From an uncultured Chitinophagaceae bacterium (lineage in GTDB: Bacteria > Bacteroidota > Bacteroidia > Chitinophagales > Chitinophagaceae): a stretch of 64,000 nucleotides of DNA. The DNA is taken from assembly GCA_903830285.1 (NCBI GenBank), contig CAIKTE010000153.1:1-64000 (forward strand), in the 5' to 3' direction. The position numbers and the translations under genes are program-made. Shown in pieces: positions 6,167 to 14,912 of the stretch; within the stretch, counting starts at the first letter, position 1, and each line of letters begins with the position of its first letter. The notes under the pieces were generated by a model, which had not been told where the DNA came from, ran no database searches, and saw only the letters and a program-made list of their open reading frames with translations.

Positions 6167-8023
6167 TTAGTAGTCCAGCTCTAATTTCAATCTGTCTTTT
6201 AATTCTTTGATCAATGGATATTGTTCTGAAATTCTTTCAAACTTTTGTTTACTGTTCATGGTCATATGCTGCGGAACTTCTTCTTTCACGCCATCTTCTA
6301 CCAATACAGAAAATGTAATGCTTCTGTTGTTGAACTGATGATGGATATAATCGGTCAGTCCCATTTTCTCCTGCTCAATAAAACGTTGTGCTGTTAATGC
6401 AGATACGGTTGCGGTAAAACGGTTCCCGGATTCGATCTGCAGTTTTGCAATTTTAAAAGTAGCAGCGGAAGAATGTTTCTGCTCCTGTTCCAATTGTGTT
6501 GTATACGTATTCCAGCAGGATTGTAGTTTATCGATGATGAGTTCTTCGGATTCCTTTACTTCTTCAATGCTGTATTTATCGCCATACTTTTCGCGTAAAG
6601 CATCCAACAGATTTTTCTTGCTGCCCGAAGAAGAGACTGTGGACGATGGACGGTGGACGGTGGACGGTTGAGGGTGGAAGGTAGAAGGCTGAGGGCTTTC
6701 GGCAACAGACTCGCGACTAACGACTAACGACTCCCGACTCTTGACTCCAGACTCCCGACTCCCGACTCCTGACTCCTTACTCACGACTCCTGACTGAATC
6801 ATCAGTTTGGCTTCAGGAATCACTACAGACTTCACCTGAATCTGTTCAATAGGTTTTAATTGAAAGGCTATCCCAGAATCAATTCGTTTTTTTTTAACAA
6901 CGGAACCGTCGCTTACAGAAAGGTCGAGGGCTTGTTGCAGAAAATTCAGTTTGATCAATGTTAATTCAACATGCAATCTTTTATTACGTGCCATTTTAAA
7001 ATTGATCTCAGCTTCATTCAGGATATTCAAAGCGCTTACGAGATAAGCGGTGTTTGCTTTTTTAGATGCAGCAATATATTTTTCCTGCATGCCTTCCACC
7101 ACATCCAATAAGGATGCAGCTTTCTCATCCTTGCATACTAAAATGTTCCTGATGAATTCCGCAAAACCATTCAGCACCATATCACCTTCAAAACCTTTGC
7201 GGTTGATCTCATCATATAATAGCATGGCAGATGCAAGGTCCTGCTGCAATAAGGAATCGATGAGTTTAAAATAATAGTCCTCATCCAATATATTGAGGTT
7301 ATCAATGGTATTTTGATAAGTCACTTCACCATTGGTAAAACTCACGATCTTATCCAGTATACTCAATGCATCACGCATACAGCCTTCGCTCTTTTGAGCG
7401 ATCACCTGTAGTGATGCTTTATCAGCTTTCAGTTCTTCTTTATCAACTATTTCCTGTAAATGTTCAACGGTATCATTGGTAGTGATCCTTTTAAAATCGA
7501 AGATCTGGCAACGCGATAGTATCGTTGGCAGGATCTTATGCTTTTCCGTAGTAGCTAAAATAAAAATGGCATAAGAGGGAGGTTCTTCCAATGTTTTCAA
7601 AAATGCATTGAAGGCACTGGCGCTGAGCATGTGTACCTCATCCACAATATATACTTTGTATTTACCCGCCTGAGGAGCAAAACGAACCTGTTCTACCAGT
7701 GAGCGGATATCATCCACCGAATTATTGCTGGCGGCATCGAGCTCATGAATATTAAGTGAAGTACCTGCATCGAAAGAAATACAGCTGTTGCAAACATTAC
7801 AAGCTTCCCCATCAGCGGTAGGATTGGTACAATTGATGGTTTTTGCCAAAATTCTGGCACAAGTAGTCTTCCCTACACCACGCGGTCCGCAAAATAAAAA
7901 TGCGTGGGCCAGCTGATTATTCCTGATGGCATTCTTTAATGTTGTAGTGATATGCGACTGCCCCACCACAGTATTGAAATTCTGTGGTCTGTACTTTCTT
8001 GCCGATACGATGAATTTATCCAT
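6167..8023 (-). CDS. dnaX: DNA polymerase III subunit gamma/tau
   Basis: The clamp-loader ATPase of the replicative polymerase, 618 aa from the chosen start. Walker A is GPRGVGKTT (~residue 47). The zinc module is Cys65-x9-Cys-x2-Cys-x2-Cys. Walker B is VYIVDEVHML, the SRC motif is LSRCQIF, and domain III follows to about residue 370. A low-complexity linker (~residues 410-475) is built from Ser/Arg/Glu and Pro/Ser/Thr micro-repeats, and a tau-like C-terminal domain ends the protein. I prefer the ATG at 8023 (MDKFIVSARKYRPQ). The longer frame begins with a TTG at 8044 that is part of the TACATTTG promoter element. Lys377-379 are encoded by nine consecutive A residues, where slippage would give a gamma-sized product (see 6887-6895). 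The Fer4_19 gene follows after 10 bp. Confidence 0.96.
   Translation of the reverse strand: MDKFIVSARKYRPQNFNTVVGQSHITTTLKNAIRNNQLAHAFLFCGPRGVGKTTCARILAKTINCTNPTADGEACNVCNSCISFDAGTSLNIHELDAASNNSVDDIRSLVEQVRFAPQAGKYKVYIVDEVHMLSASAFNAFLKTLEEPPSYAIFILATTEKHKILPTILSRCQIFDFKRITTNDTVEHLQEIVDKEELKADKASLQVIAQKSEGCMRDALSILDKIVSFTNGEVTYQNTIDNLNILDEDYYFKLIDSLLQQDLASAMLLYDEINRKGFEGDMVLNGFAEFIRNILVCKDEKAASLLDVVEGMQEKYIAASKKANTAYLVSALNILNEAEINFKMARNKRLHVELTLIKLNFLQQALDLSVSDGSVVKKKRIDSGIAFQLKPIEQIQVKSVVIPEAKLMIQSGVVSKESGVGSRESGVKSRESLVVSRESVAESPQPSTFHPQPSTVHRPSSTVSSSGSKKNLLDALREKYGDKYSIEEVKESEELIIDKLQSCWNTYTTQLEQEQKHSSAATFKIAKLQIESGNRFTATVSALTAQRFIEQEKMGLTDYIHHQFNNRSITFSVLVEDGVKEEVPQHMTMNSKQKFERISEQYPLIKELKDRLKLELDY
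6635..6795 (-). repeat. micro-repeat tract inside the dnaX linker
   Basis: Two adjacent degenerate tracts. Positions 6635-6695 have GGACGGT-type units (coding TFHPQP, TVHRPSST). Positions 6708-6795 have about twelve units of the type CGACTCC/CGACTAA (coding SRESGV / SKESGV). Similar micro-repeat text occurs in intergenic DNA in this window (12960-13045 and 48516-48560), so this looks like spreading repeat DNA that happened to stay in frame in a tolerant linker. Confidence 0.75.
6887..6895 (-). promoter_or_regulatory. A9 slippery run in dnaX (candidate frameshift or transcript slippage site)
   Basis: On the coding strand the run reads GTT AAA AAA AAA CGA. One extra A (or a -1 shift) gives AAA AAA AAA ACG AAT TGA, ending after 381 residues. 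One A fewer gives AAA AAA AAC GAA TTG ATT CTG GGA TAG, ending after 384. Both truncate just after domain III, where gamma ends in other bacteria. Thermus thermophilus makes gamma by transcriptional slippage on an A9 run, and E. coli by -1 ribosomal frameshifting. Whether it happens here is inference. Confidence 0.5.
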
Positions 8024-8041
8024 AATGTTCCCGAAGAAATT

Positions 8042-8049
8042 CAAATGTA
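8042..8049 (-). promoter_or_regulatory. promoter -7 element of dnaX
   Basis: The minus strand reads TACATTTG, an exact TAnnTTTG match, ending 18 bases upstream of the ATG at 8023. It overlaps the TTG at 8044 that would otherwise extend the frame, which argues against that start. Confidence 0.55.
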
Positions 8050-8187
8050 AGCAATCGGAAAGTTTCAGCGAACGATAAGTTTGGCACTTTTTACTCCTGT
8101 CATATTAACAATTATTAATACGATAGTATCTTTACCTGTGCTTTTCCTTCATTAACCGCCATTATCATTCAAATAACCTAACTATAC

Positions 8188-8218
8188 TTGCTGAAACGGG
8201 CGGCGGAGGGTAGTTTTG
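8188..8218 (+). promoter_or_regulatory. promoter of the epimerase-like gene
   Basis: TTG (8188-8190), a 20-base spacer and TAGTTTTG (8211-8218) match the Bacteroidota primary-sigma consensus. Transcription would start near 8223, upstream of the ATG at 8246. The in-frame TTG at 8216 is part of this element and cannot be the translation start. Confidence 0.7.
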
Positions 8219-8245
8219 CTTCATCAAAAAATAAAAAATAAGATC

Positions 8246-9175
8246 ATGAGTTTACATACCATTCTTGGTGCCGGCGGATCGATCAGCAATTATCTGGTTC
8301 CTATTTTATTGGAAAATAATGAAGAGGTAAGATTGGTTTCCCGTACCATGAAAAATATTCCGGGAACTGAAAGTATGGCTGCTGATCTGAACGATGCTGC
8401 TCAAACAAAGAAAGCAGTAGCCGGATCGTCAATTGTGTATTTATTGGTGGGGTTGGACTATAATTTTAAATCATGGAAATCGCAATGGCCAAAGATCATT
8501 ACGAATGTGATTGAAGCATGTGCTGAATCAAATGCCAAACTGATCTTCTTCGATAATGTGTATATGTACGGAAAAGTGCATGGTGTTATGACCGAAGAGA
8601 CCGCATTCAATCCCTGCAGCAGAAAAGGAGAAATACGAGCTGCCATTGCAACTGAATTATTGCATGCCATAAAAGAAGGAAAACTGAAGGCATTAATAGC
8701 CAGAAGTGCAGATTTTTACGGACCGGGTTCTGATAAGACCGGAATGGCAAATATCATGGTGTTTGCGAATCTGGCTAAAAAGAAAAGTTCGCAATGTTTG
8801 GTGGATGCCAATAAACCGCATTCATTCACCTATGTACCGGATGCTGCAAAAGCATTGTATCTATTAGCAAAAGATGATACTGCATTCAATCAAACATGGC
8901 ATTTGCCCACAAGATCAAATCCATTAACGGCTAAAGAATTCATTGCATTGGCTTCGAAAGAATTCAATCTTCCGCCTAAATACACGGTATTTGCGCCATG
9001 GATGATCAAACTGTTGGGCTTATTCATTCCTGTTATGAATGAAATGTATGAAATGCTGTACCAAAATGATCTGCCTTATATATTTGATTCTTCAAAATTT
9101 GATAAGCATTTTCATTTCACACCCACTTCGTATGAAGAAGGCATTAAAGCAAGTGCTGCTTATTATTTGAAATAA
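8246..9175 (+). CDS. NAD(P)-dependent epimerase/dehydratase family protein
   Basis: A 309-aa short-chain dehydrogenase/reductase of the extended (atypical) type. The nucleotide-binding glycines lie at the very N-terminus (TILGAGGSISNYL), followed by RLVSRTMK, which suggests NADP preference. Later come YLLVGLDY, FFDNVYMYGKVHG (the family Tyr region), and ARSADFYGPGS and FTYVPDAAKALYLLA, as in sugar-nucleotide epimerase-like proteins. The substrate is unknown; related Bacteroidota proteins are annotated only as NAD-dependent epimerases. The ATG at 8246 is chosen because it lies downstream of a good promoter. The gene stands alone, with dnaX divergent upstream and a repeat block downstream. Confidence 0.88.
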   Translation: MSLHTILGAGGSISNYLVPILLENNEEVRLVSRTMKNIPGTESMAADLNDAAQTKKAVAGSSIVYLLVGLDYNFKSWKSQWPKIITNVIEACAESNAKLIFFDNVYMYGKVHGVMTEETAFNPCSRKGEIRAAIATELLHAIKEGKLKALIARSADFYGPGSDKTGMANIMVFANLAKKKSSQCLVDANKPHSFTYVPDAAKALYLLAKDDTAFNQTWHLPTRSNPLTAKEFIALASKEFNLPPKYTVFAPWMIKLLGLFIPVMNEMYEMLYQNDLPYIFDSSKFDKHFHFTPTSYEEGIKASAAYYLK

Positions 9176-9195
9176 TTCATTTAGATCCATATTGA

Positions 9196-9478
9196 ATTCA
9201 CCCTTCGAGAACCTCAGGGTGACATCTCGTTTAGTGATGTGTACATAAATTAAAAAGGTTTACTGTCATGGTGAGGCACTCGAACCATGAATTTGTGATA
9301 CGAGATTTATATTCACCCTTCGAGAACCTCTCCAACGGAGTCCTATGGACAGGGTGACATCTCGTTTAGTGATGTGTACATAAATTAAAAAGGTTTACTG
9401 TCATGGTGAGGCACTCGAACCATGAATTTGTGATACGAGATTAATATTCACCCTTTGTGAACCTCTGAGTAACAATCT
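9196..9478. repeat. tandem repeat of palindromic units in gene-free region
   Basis: The region 9176-9574 holds no gene. Unit A (9196-9311) and unit B (9312-9446) are nearly identical over ~90 bases, from AGGGTGACATCTCG to GATACGAGATT. Unit B carries a 20-bp insertion, TCCAACGGAGTCCTATGGAC. A decayed third unit begins at 9447 (ATTCACCCTTTGTGAACC). Each unit holds a TCACCCTTCGAGAACCTCAGGGTGA hairpin and a TCATGGT/ACCATGA hairpin. These are the CTCGAAGGGTGA-type repeats common in Bacteroidota genomes. A related pair occurs at 21330-21406. Confidence 0.85.
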
Positions 9479-9574
9479 TTAACTTAATGATATTAGCAGA
9501 GAAGGATTTAGTTAAATTTAGTTGTGATTTAAACTATTGCAAATACAATCCATCTTAATTGAAACCCCTTACGA

Positions 9575-11575
9575 ATGAATTTTAAGAGAATGAGTAAATG
9601 CTTTACGGTAGGCATTGTTCTTTTTGCATTATCCGGCTTTATTCAGAAAACGACCATTGAAAAAAACAGATTAAAGTTTCCCTATAAGAAAGCGGGCTTA
9701 ACTGAACGACAGGCTGCGGCACATTTGTTGAACCGATTCACATTTGGTCCAACTCCAGGGCAGATCGATGAAGTGATGCATAAGGGATTGGAAAAATGGT
9801 TCGCCGAACAATTAAATGAAAGTATTGATGACAGCGATATGCTGAAAAGATTGATCAGTTATGATGCATTGAATTTAACGAATGAAGAAATTGTAAATAC
9901 TTATCCCAATCCCGGACAGATCGTAGCATTAGCCAAGAAAAATAATATCATCCTTAAAAACACAGATACTTCTGCGGCGGGAAAACAGGAATACAAAGAA
10001 CAGCTAAAACAGTTAATGCAGCAATATGGTTATAAACCACCTGCCGAATTAGAACGTCAGCTCATCAATCAAAAGATCATTCGTGCAGCATACAGCAATA
10101 ATCAATTGCAGGAAGTGATGACAGATTTCTGGTTCAATCATTTCAATGTATCGCTCACAAAAAACCAGTGTCTACAATTTATATTACCCTACGAAAGAGA
10201 TGCCATTCGCGTGAATGCACTGGGAAGTTTCGATAAAATGTTGTTGGCCACTGCCAAGCATTCTGCCATGCTCGAGTATCTCGACAATGCAATTAGTGTA
10301 AGTACTAATAATCCTTTTGGAAAAAGACAATTAAATAATCAGGCTGCTAAACGTATACAGGAAAGCATGGGAGACATGAGTTCGGATACAGCACAAAAAA
10401 GGATGGCTTTTGTTCAGCAAATGCTGGATGCAAGAAAGAATCAGGGCCTGAATGAAAATTATGCGCGTGAGATCATGGAACTGCATACACTGGGTGTTGA
10501 TGGCGGATATACACAAAGCGATGTAACGCAACTGGCACGCGCATTGACCGGCTGGAGCATCATGCCCTTATTGAAAGATGGTGTTGGAAAGAATTTGATA
10601 GAAAAAGCAGGTGGTATTGATAAAATGAGAGAGAAAGGTTTTGTGATCGAAGGCGATTTTTTATACAGGGCCGATAAACATGATGAAGGAGAAAAAATAA
10701 TACTCAATCAAAAACTTCCTGCTAATGGAGGATATGAAGAAGGTGTACAAATGATCGAGTTCTTAGCGAATCATCCTTCTACTGCAAGATTTATATCAAA
10801 GAAGTTAGCCGTTCGTTTTGTAAGTGATCATCCGTCTGATGCATTGATCACTAAAATGTCTGAAGCATTTTTAAAGTCCAATGGTAATATCAAAACGGTA
10901 TTGACTGTGATGGTGAATAGTCCCGAGTTCTGGAACGCTGATGCATTTCGTGAAAAAATAAGGTCGCCATTCGAATTAGCGATGAGTGCGGTACGTGCCA
11001 CAAAAGCAGATGTACAGCAACCTTTTCAATTGTTCTTATGGTGTACTAAAATGGGACAAAAATTCTATTACTATCAAGCGCCTACCGGATTTCCGGATAA
11101 AGCTTCTTATTGGATCAATACGGGATCATTGTTGAATAGAATGAATTTCGGTTTAGCATTTGCAACAGAAAAGATACCAGGTATAAAATTAAACCTGACA
11201 TCACTCAATAACAATCACGAACCGGAAAGCATAGAAGCAGCATTAGGTATCTACAGCAATTTATTATTACCGGAAAGAGACAATGCAGCGAATATTAAAA
11301 GATTGATCCCGCTGATCACTGATAATAATCTGGAAAAGAAATTAAATGACGCAACTGTAAAAAATACCCATACAGAAATAATTCCAACGTCTGATGAATC
11401 AAACGGCATGATGAATGAAAGACAAACTAATCGTGCCATCAAACAAAGTGAGAGAGCGGCATTAAATAAGAATAATACAAAGCCAGTAACATTGGCTTAT
11501 GCAGTCGGAAACAATACAATGATCGCACAGGTTGCAGGCGTGATCATTGGTTCACCGGAATTTCAAAGAAAATAA
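9575..11575 (+). CDS. DUF1800 family exported protein
   Basis: A 666-aa protein with a signal-peptide-like N-terminus (CFTVGIVLFALSGFIQ). The DUF1800 opening motif AAHLLNRFTFGPTPGQIDEV follows, then LEKWFAEQLNES, VMTDFWFNHFNVS, MLEYLDNA, NENYAREIMELHTLGVDGGY, LARALTGW and FISKKLAVRFVSD. The family occurs almost always next to a DUF1501 gene, as here (126 bp downstream). The pair is thought to be secreted or periplasmic, and its biochemical function is unknown. The ~90-residue region after ~570 is Asn/Lys-rich and poorly conserved. Confidence 0.93.
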   Translation: MNFKRMSKCFTVGIVLFALSGFIQKTTIEKNRLKFPYKKAGLTERQAAAHLLNRFTFGPTPGQIDEVMHKGLEKWFAEQLNESIDDSDMLKRLISYDALNLTNEEIVNTYPNPGQIVALAKKNNIILKNTDTSAAGKQEYKEQLKQLMQQYGYKPPAELERQLINQKIIRAAYSNNQLQEVMTDFWFNHFNVSLTKNQCLQFILPYERDAIRVNALGSFDKMLLATAKHSAMLEYLDNAISVSTNNPFGKRQLNNQAAKRIQESMGDMSSDTAQKRMAFVQQMLDARKNQGLNENYAREIMELHTLGVDGGYTQSDVTQLARALTGWSIMPLLKDGVGKNLIEKAGGIDKMREKGFVIEGDFLYRADKHDEGEKIILNQKLPANGGYEEGVQMIEFLANHPSTARFISKKLAVRFVSDHPSDALITKMSEAFLKSNGNIKTVLTVMVNSPEFWNADAFREKIRSPFELAMSAVRATKADVQQPFQLFLWCTKMGQKFYYYQAPTGFPDKASYWINTGSLLNRMNFGLAFATEKIPGIKLNLTSLNNNHEPESIEAALGIYSNLLLPERDNAANIKRLIPLITDNNLEKKLNDATVKNTHTEIIPTSDESNGMMNERQTNRAIKQSERAALNKNNTKPVTLAYAVGNNTMIAQVAGVIIGSPEFQRK

Positions 11576-11701
11576 CTCTGAACGTGGATTTGGGAGGATT
11601 GGTTGGATTAATAGGATTGAATAAAGCGTACAAATAATTGAAACAACCTAGTTGATTGTAGAGATAAAGCGGCAAAAAAAATAGTGAATTAAACTTATTT
11701 T

Positions 11702-12958
11702 ATGGAAAGAAGACTCTTTATGCGTAACAGTGCATTGGCTTTATTTGCTGCCGGTTTTGGCGGCGTTCCGACCTTTATTGCCAACGCAGCAAATAATAAA
11801 AAGATACTGGCCCCTTATAAAAAAAATAAAGTGATGGTCTGCATTTTTCAACGCGGTGCGATGGATGGATTGATGGCTGTTAGCCCTTATGGGGATCCTT
11901 CATTAAAAACATTGCGACCTACTTTATATATGAGTCCGGCTGAAACAGAAGGAAAGATGTTCGATCTTGACGGATATTTTGGATTGCATCCTGCAATGGC
12001 ATCATTAGCGCCGATGTTCACTGAAAAAAGAATGGCGATAGTGCATGGTGTGGGAAGTCCGAATAATACAAGAAGTCATTTTGATGCACAGGATTATATG
12101 GAAAGCGGAACCCCTTTCAATAAAGGAACTGCCAGTGGTTGGCTGAACAGAGCTGTTGGTTTAATGGGACATGAAGCCTCTCCTTTTCGTGCAGTGAGTG
12201 TAACCAGTGCATTGCCCAGAAGTTTTTACGGCGATAATGAAGCTTTGGCCATCAATAACCTGCAGGACTTTGCCATTCAAATGAAGGGGAATCCTATGGC
12301 AGCCAATATTGCAGCCAAATCATTTGAAGAATTATACGATGCCACTTCATCAGATATATTGAACAAAACAGGTAAAGAAAGTTTTGATGCGATGAAGATG
12401 CTGAATGTAAATAATATTAAAAATTATAAGCCGGCCAATGATGTGTTGTATCCAAATTCGCCATTGGGAAATTCTTTAAAACAAATTGCCATCCTCATTA
12501 AAATGGATGTTGGACTGGAAGTGGCATTTGCAGAAAGCGGTGGATGGGATACGCATTTTAATCAGGGAACAACCAATGGTTTATTGGCAAGAAATTTAAA
12601 AGATTTCGCAGATAGCATTGCTGCATTCTGGAAAGACATGAGTGGGTATGAAGATGAAGTGACCTTGATGACGATGACCGAATTTGGAAGAACCGCACAT
12701 CAGAACGGAACTGGTGGAACAGATCACGGACGTGCCAGTTGTTTATTTGTTTTGGGTAATGATGTGCAGGGCGGAAAAGTATATCACAATATTAAAAGTT
12801 TGGCAAAAGAAGATCTTGAAGATGGAAGAGACTTGCCCGTATCAACAGATTTCAGATCGGTGTTCAGTGCCGTTGCAGATGGTCATCTTAATATTCACGA
12901 CACTAAAAAATTATTTCCCGAATGGGATGGCAATAGTTTGAAATTGATGAAGGGATGA
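11702..12958 (+). CDS. DUF1501 family exported protein
   Basis: A 418-aa protein. The N-terminus RRLFMRNSALALFAAGFGGV looks like a Tat-type or signal-anchor leader (RR followed by a hydrophobic stretch). Body motifs are CIFQRGAMDGLMAVSPYGD, FGLHPAMASL, MAIVHGVGSPNNTRSHFDAQ, ESGGWDTHFNQG and MTMTEFGRTAHQNGTGGTDH. The last has the His/Asp pattern of the alkaline-phosphatase/sulfatase superfamily to which DUF1501 proteins belong, so metal-dependent hydrolysis is plausible but the substrate is unknown. It forms a probable operon with the DUF1800 gene upstream. Confidence 0.93.
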   Translation: MERRLFMRNSALALFAAGFGGVPTFIANAANNKKILAPYKKNKVMVCIFQRGAMDGLMAVSPYGDPSLKTLRPTLYMSPAETEGKMFDLDGYFGLHPAMASLAPMFTEKRMAIVHGVGSPNNTRSHFDAQDYMESGTPFNKGTASGWLNRAVGLMGHEASPFRAVSVTSALPRSFYGDNEALAINNLQDFAIQMKGNPMAANIAAKSFEELYDATSSDILNKTGKESFDAMKMLNVNNIKNYKPANDVLYPNSPLGNSLKQIAILIKMDVGLEVAFAESGGWDTHFNQGTTNGLLARNLKDFADSIAAFWKDMSGYEDEVTLMTMTEFGRTAHQNGTGGTDHGRASCLFVLGNDVQGGKVYHNIKSLAKEDLEDGRDLPVSTDFRSVFSAVADGHLNIHDTKKLFPEWDGNSLKLMKG

Positions 12959-13047
12959 TAAGGTTGAAGGCAGAAGGCTTTTTGCAAGTTTCTGGTTAAC
13001 GGTTTTCAACTTGAATCTTGATTCTTGTTCCTTATCTCTTGTTTCTT

Positions 13048-14223
13048 TTATTTGTATTCCATCACAGGATGTCTCTCAAATGGGTTTTTGTTTTCGTTAA
13101 ATACAAAGCGGTAAGTGATCATATGTCGGCTTTCAATGCCACCTAAGCTTTTATAGATATTGATCATTTTAGGATTCCAGTCTCCCGCCCAGCCCATTTC
13201 ATAGGTTTTATACCAGCCTTTATTTTGAATGAACAATGCCACTGAATGAATGATATAGCTGTCAATGCCTAATGCCTGAAATTTTGGAACCACCCCAAAT
13301 GCTAATCCCGTTGCCTGTTTGTTTTGTCCGCTATACTTCATCCATAACAAATGCAGTTTTTGCAGTAATCCCATTTTACCGTTGAAATGTTTGAAGTATT
13401 GGTTTACATCGGGGATATTAATAAACATAGCGATGGGATCTTCTTTATAATAAGCAAACCAAACCAAGCGTTCATCCATAATGGGTTTCATGGTATTGAA
13501 CAATTTAAGGATCTGTTCCTTGGTCGTTTCTTTGGCTTCGCCATGCTGAGCCCATGCTGCATTGTAGACGGTTGCAAAATCAGCAGCATATTTTTCCAAA
13601 TGCTTCATATCCATATGCCTTGCAGAATAATCTTTCTTTGCCGCGAATTTCGCATGACGTTCTGCGATCTTTGGCTGAAAAGGATCATCCACATTCATCG
13701 AATAATAATATTGATCGTAATAATTTTTAAAGCCGTATCCTTCAAACAAAGCTTGATAATAGGAAGGATTAAATGCCATACCATACATCGGCTCTCTGTT
13801 AAATCCTTCTACCAGTAAACCCCATCCTTTATCTCGGTCGCCGAAATTGATGGGACCGTCCATTGCATCCATTCCTTTGTTTTGCAACCATAGTTTGCCT
13901 GTATCAAATAATGTTTTGGCAGCCTGCTGGTCGTTAATGCAATCAAAGAATCCTATGCCAGCTGTTAAATAGTCAGTGCCTTTATTAATGTATTTCGTAT
14001 TGGTAAAAGCAGCAATGCGGCCGATCAATTCACCGGCATCATTCTTTAAGATCCAGCGCTTTACTTCCCCATATTTGAATAACTTATTTTTCGCAGGATC
14101 AAATACATCATGCACTTCATTATCCAATGGGCGGATATAGGCCGGATTAGATCGATTCATCAACACATTTACTTCTATAAAGTCCTTTGACGTTGCCTTA
14201 TCTGTAACTTCTATCAATTCCAT
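13048..14223 (-). CDS. GNAT-fold acetyltransferase-like protein
   Basis: A 391-aa soluble protein. The N-terminal half has the pattern of uncharacterised 'N-acetyltransferase-like' proteins: a LIGRIAAFTN strand and FFDCINDQQAAKTLFDTGKL, followed by MDAMDGPINFGDRDKGWGLL and a Tyr-rich segment (FKNYYDQYYYSMN). The C-terminal half has GVVPKFQALGIDSYIIHSVA, which resembles the acetyl-CoA loop of GNAT enzymes, and YEMGWAGDWNPKMI. The substrate is unknown; proteins of this kind are annotated only as hypothetical or GNAT-like. A promoter-like TACATTCG lies at 14245-14252, within a 20-mer repeated upstream of the next gene. Confidence 0.7.
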   Translation of the reverse strand: MELIEVTDKATSKDFIEVNVLMNRSNPAYIRPLDNEVHDVFDPAKNKLFKYGEVKRWILKNDAGELIGRIAAFTNTKYINKGTDYLTAGIGFFDCINDQQAAKTLFDTGKLWLQNKGMDAMDGPINFGDRDKGWGLLVEGFNREPMYGMAFNPSYYQALFEGYGFKNYYDQYYYSMNVDDPFQPKIAERHAKFAAKKDYSARHMDMKHLEKYAADFATVYNAAWAQHGEAKETTKEQILKLFNTMKPIMDERLVWFAYYKEDPIAMFINIPDVNQYFKHFNGKMGLLQKLHLLWMKYSGQNKQATGLAFGVVPKFQALGIDSYIIHSVALFIQNKGWYKTYEMGWAGDWNPKMINIYKSLGGIESRHMITYRFVFNENKNPFERHPVMEYK

Positions 14224-14241
14224 AAACCAATTATTTAAACT

Positions 14242-14261
14242 AAGCGAATGTAAGAATTATG
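14242..14261 (-). promoter_or_regulatory. promoter-like 20-mer, copy 1
   Basis: The plus strand reads AAGCGAATGTAAGAATTATG, identical to 14913-14932. On the minus strand it contains TACATTCG, one base from the TAnnTTTG -7 element, 21 bases before the ATG of the acetyltransferase-like gene. Confidence 0.4.
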
Positions 14262-14886
14262 GGAGCTTCCTGAACAAGAGTGCTAATATTCTCGGGATGC
14301 TTTTTCTGTCATCATCATCAAAATATTCGATGATACTTTCTACTACAAATCCAAATTGTTTGGCTGCTAGTGCAAAATCGGAAACATGATGATCAAAGCA
14401 ATCTACAATTTGCAATCCCTCACTTGTTTCGAATCTGGCTTTGGTGCCGGTATATTGTTTGAAGGGATGCAATTCCCCAACATAAATATACCCGCCCGAA
14501 TTAAGTACAGTAGCAGCTTTTGCGAAAATGGCATTCAGGTCTTCGATATGTTCCAAGACCAAACTGAAACTGATCAGATCATATTGTTGTGATGCAAATG
14601 CCCATGGCTGAAGCATATCGGCTTGTATAAATTGAACCTTATCTGATTTGATCTTTTCTCTTGCCTTTGCAAGCATATTTTCTGAAAGATCAACAGCAGT
14701 AATTGTATTTGCTTTGGTGAGCAGCCATTCAGTATTTTTTCCAGTACCGCAACCGATCTCTAAGCAAGATGTAAAATTGATCTCTGATAACATTGCACGT
14801 AAAGCAATGGCTTCAAGGTCGCGTGTTTTATTATTATTACTGTCGTATTGCCCGGACCAGCTATTATAGGCTTGCTTTACATCCAT
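14257..14886 (-). CDS. class I SAM-dependent methyltransferase
   Basis: A 209-aa Rossmann-fold methyltransferase. Motif I is CLEIGCGTGKNTEWL, the acidic strand-2 end is ITAVDLSENMLAKAREK, motif II/post I is VQFIQADMLQPW, and then comes ISFSLVLEHIEDLNAIF. It resembles the UbiE/small-molecule methyltransferase group; the substrate cannot be read from the sequence. The start MDVKQAYNSWSGQYDSN is a typical family N-terminus. Its stop is 33 bp from the start of the acetyltransferase-like gene downstream, so the two could be co-transcribed. Confidence 0.88.
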   Translation of the reverse strand: MDVKQAYNSWSGQYDSNNNKTRDLEAIALRAMLSEINFTSCLEIGCGTGKNTEWLLTKANTITAVDLSENMLAKAREKIKSDKVQFIQADMLQPWAFASQQYDLISFSLVLEHIEDLNAIFAKAATVLNSGGYIYVGELHPFKQYTGTKARFETSEGLQIVDCFDHHVSDFALAAKQFGFVVESIIEYFDDDDRKSIPRILALLFRKLP

Positions 14887-14912
14887 GATCTTATTTTGGA
14901 AGGGTTGTATAA

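Noticed and set aside
9196-9478. CRISPR-like array
   Set aside because: Units are ~115-135 bp and nearly identical throughout, with hairpins and no unique spacers; no cas gene nearby.
13387-13818. 143-aa plus-strand frame
   Set aside because: Fully antisense to the acetyltransferase-like gene; Ile/Phe/His-rich shadow translation.
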